64,000 nt of DNA, from positions 3,558,321-3,622,320 of the forward strand of contig OY747713.1 of NCBI GenBank assembly GCA_963556495.2. The letters are read 5' to 3'. The DNA is from Valencia hispanica (lineage: Eukaryota > Chordata > Actinopteri > Cyprinodontiformes > Valenciidae). The translations under genes were made by a program, and so were the position numbers. Positions 62,853 through 64,000 of the stretch are shown piece by piece. A model generated the notes under the pieces. The model searched no databases. It had not been told where the DNA came from and saw nothing but the letters and a program-made list of their open reading frames with translations. Each line of letters opens with the position of its first letter. The stretch's first letter is position 1.

Positions 62853-64000
62853 GCAAGCTAAATATTTAGATTACGTACTAATAAGTATTTAATTTGCAAG
62901 CTAAATATTTAGCCTCAACCATAAAGTTTAATTAGCAAGCTAAATATTAAGCTTCAACCATAAAGTTTAATTAGCAAGCTAAATATTAAGCTTCAGCCAT
63001 AAAGTTTAGTTAGTGCGTAATCTAAATTTTTAGCTTGCTAAGTATTTAGTTACCAAGCTAAATATTTAGATTACACACTAAATATTTAATTAGTAAGCTA
63101 AATATTTAGCTTCGACCATAAAGTTTAGTTAGCAAGCTAAATATTAAGCTTCAACCATAAAGTTTAGTTAGTGCGTAATCTAAATTTTTAGCTTGCTAAG
63201 TATTTAGTTACCAAGCTAAATATTTAGATTACACACTAAATATTTAATTAGTAAGCTAAATATTTAGCTTCGACCATAAAGTTTAGTTAGCAAGCTAAAT
63301 ATTAAGCTTCAACCATAAAGTTTAGTTAGTGCGTAATCTAAATTTTTAGCTTGCTAAGTATTTAGTTACCAAGCTAAATATTTAGATTACACACTAAATA
63401 TTTAATTAGTAAGCTAAATATTTAGCTTCGACCTTAAAGTTTAGTTAGCAAGCTAAATATTAAGCTTCAACCATAAAGTTTAGTTAGTGCGTAATCTAAA
63501 TTTTTAGCTTGCTAAGTATTTAGTTACCAAGCTAAATATTTAGATTACACACTAAATATTTAATTAGTAAGCTAAATATTTAGCTTCGACCATAAAGTTT
63601 AGTTAGCAAGCTAAATATTAAGCTTCAACCATAAAGTTTAGTTAGTGCGTAATCTAAATTTTTAGCTTGCTAAGTATTTAGTTACCAAGCTAAATATTTA
63701 GATTACACACTAAATATTTAATTAGTAAGCTAAATATTTAGCTTCGACCATAAAGTTTAATTAGCAAGCTAAATATTAAGCTTCAGCCATAAAGTTTAGT
63801 TAGTGCGTAATCTAAATTTTTAGCTTGCTAAGTATTTAGTTACCAAGCTAAATATTTAGATTACACACTAAATATTTAATTAGTAAGCTAAATATTTAGC
63901 TTCGACCTTAAAGTTTAGTTAGCAAGCTAAATATTAAGCTTCAACCATAAAGTTTAGTTAGTGCGTAATCTAAATTTTTAGCTTGCTAAGTATTTAGTTA
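62853..64000. repeat. 158-bp tandem array in slc17a5 intron 2
   Basis: The word TAGTGCGTAA recurs at 63011, 63169, 63327, 63485, 63643, 63801 and 63959, exactly 158 bp apart, giving at least six full units before the window ends. Each unit contains the exact 16-bp palindrome AGCTAAATATTTAGCT plus several variants. The first part, 62757-63010, is less regular. Confidence 0.95.

Larger units (their letters stand above)
62398..64000. mobile_element. Foldback-like element arm, copy 3, running off the window
   Basis: Begins with TTTATAAATGTCACAGTT (62403), the same outer arm word as in copy 1, then AAGCTAAAT words. These are interrupted by a SINE (62443-62757) and followed by the 158-bp array. 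The inner GATAAGCGGAAGTG block and the opposite arm are not reached. It lies in slc17a5 intron 2. Confidence 0.55.

Overview
This window is vertebrate nuclear DNA, almost certainly from a ray-finned (teleost) fish. The evidence is spliced genes with GT-AG introns, one minor-class intron, a liver-basic fatty-acid-binding protein of the kind kept in fish and lost in placental mammals, and a repeat load typical of teleosts (Tc1, PIF/Harbinger, many hAT-like elements with 8-bp target duplications, CR1/L2-type and RTE-type LINEs, tRNA-derived SINEs). I cannot name the species.

Layout, left to right. (1) 1-2838 is intron of a plus-strand gene, holding a Tc1 element cut by the window edge, a PIF/Harbinger remnant and a dispersed repeat. 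(2) 2839-17630 carries the last eight coding exons of slc9a1 (Na+/H+ exchanger NHE1). Its intron 4913-15226 contains a 9-kb minisatellite of 54-56-bp units. (3) 17631-21950 is 3' flank with repeats. (4) 22022-22777 is a complete four-exon fabp10-type gene. (5) 22985-25880 is repeats and a long TATATG microsatellite. (6) 26096-35009 is srsf10, an SR splicing factor, with a U12-type intron that encloses a GA-rich candidate alternative exon. A later intron holds hAT-like elements nested in one another. (7) 35010-43845 has two neighbouring long-inverted-repeat (foldback-like) elements, an RTE fragment and a hAT-like element with a perfect target duplication. (8) 43846-45348 is gja9 (connexin), one coding exon. 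(9) 47359-52202, minus strand, is mycbp in five exons, with a ciliary-type X-box upstream. (10) 52626-55640 is a nearly full-length LINE. (11) 56400-64000 is the 5' part of slc17a5 (sialin), whose second intron holds a third copy of the foldback-like arrays and runs off the window.

slc9a1, srsf10, gja9 and mycbp all have human orthologues on chromosome 1p, so the block is an ancient linkage group. The genes are not functionally coupled like an operon. They cover membrane ion exchange, lipid binding, splicing control, gap junctions, a MYC/cilium-associated adaptor and lysosomal sialic-acid export.

The most unusual structures are: (a) the foldback-like family, whose arms contain tandem arrays built on the palindrome AGCTAAATATTTAGCT; (b) the slc9a1 intronic minisatellite, with a 12-bp palindrome and a sense AATAAA in nearly every unit; and (c) the minor/major splice-site arrangement in srsf10. 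Exon limits were read by eye from splice sites and reading phase; no alignment software was used.
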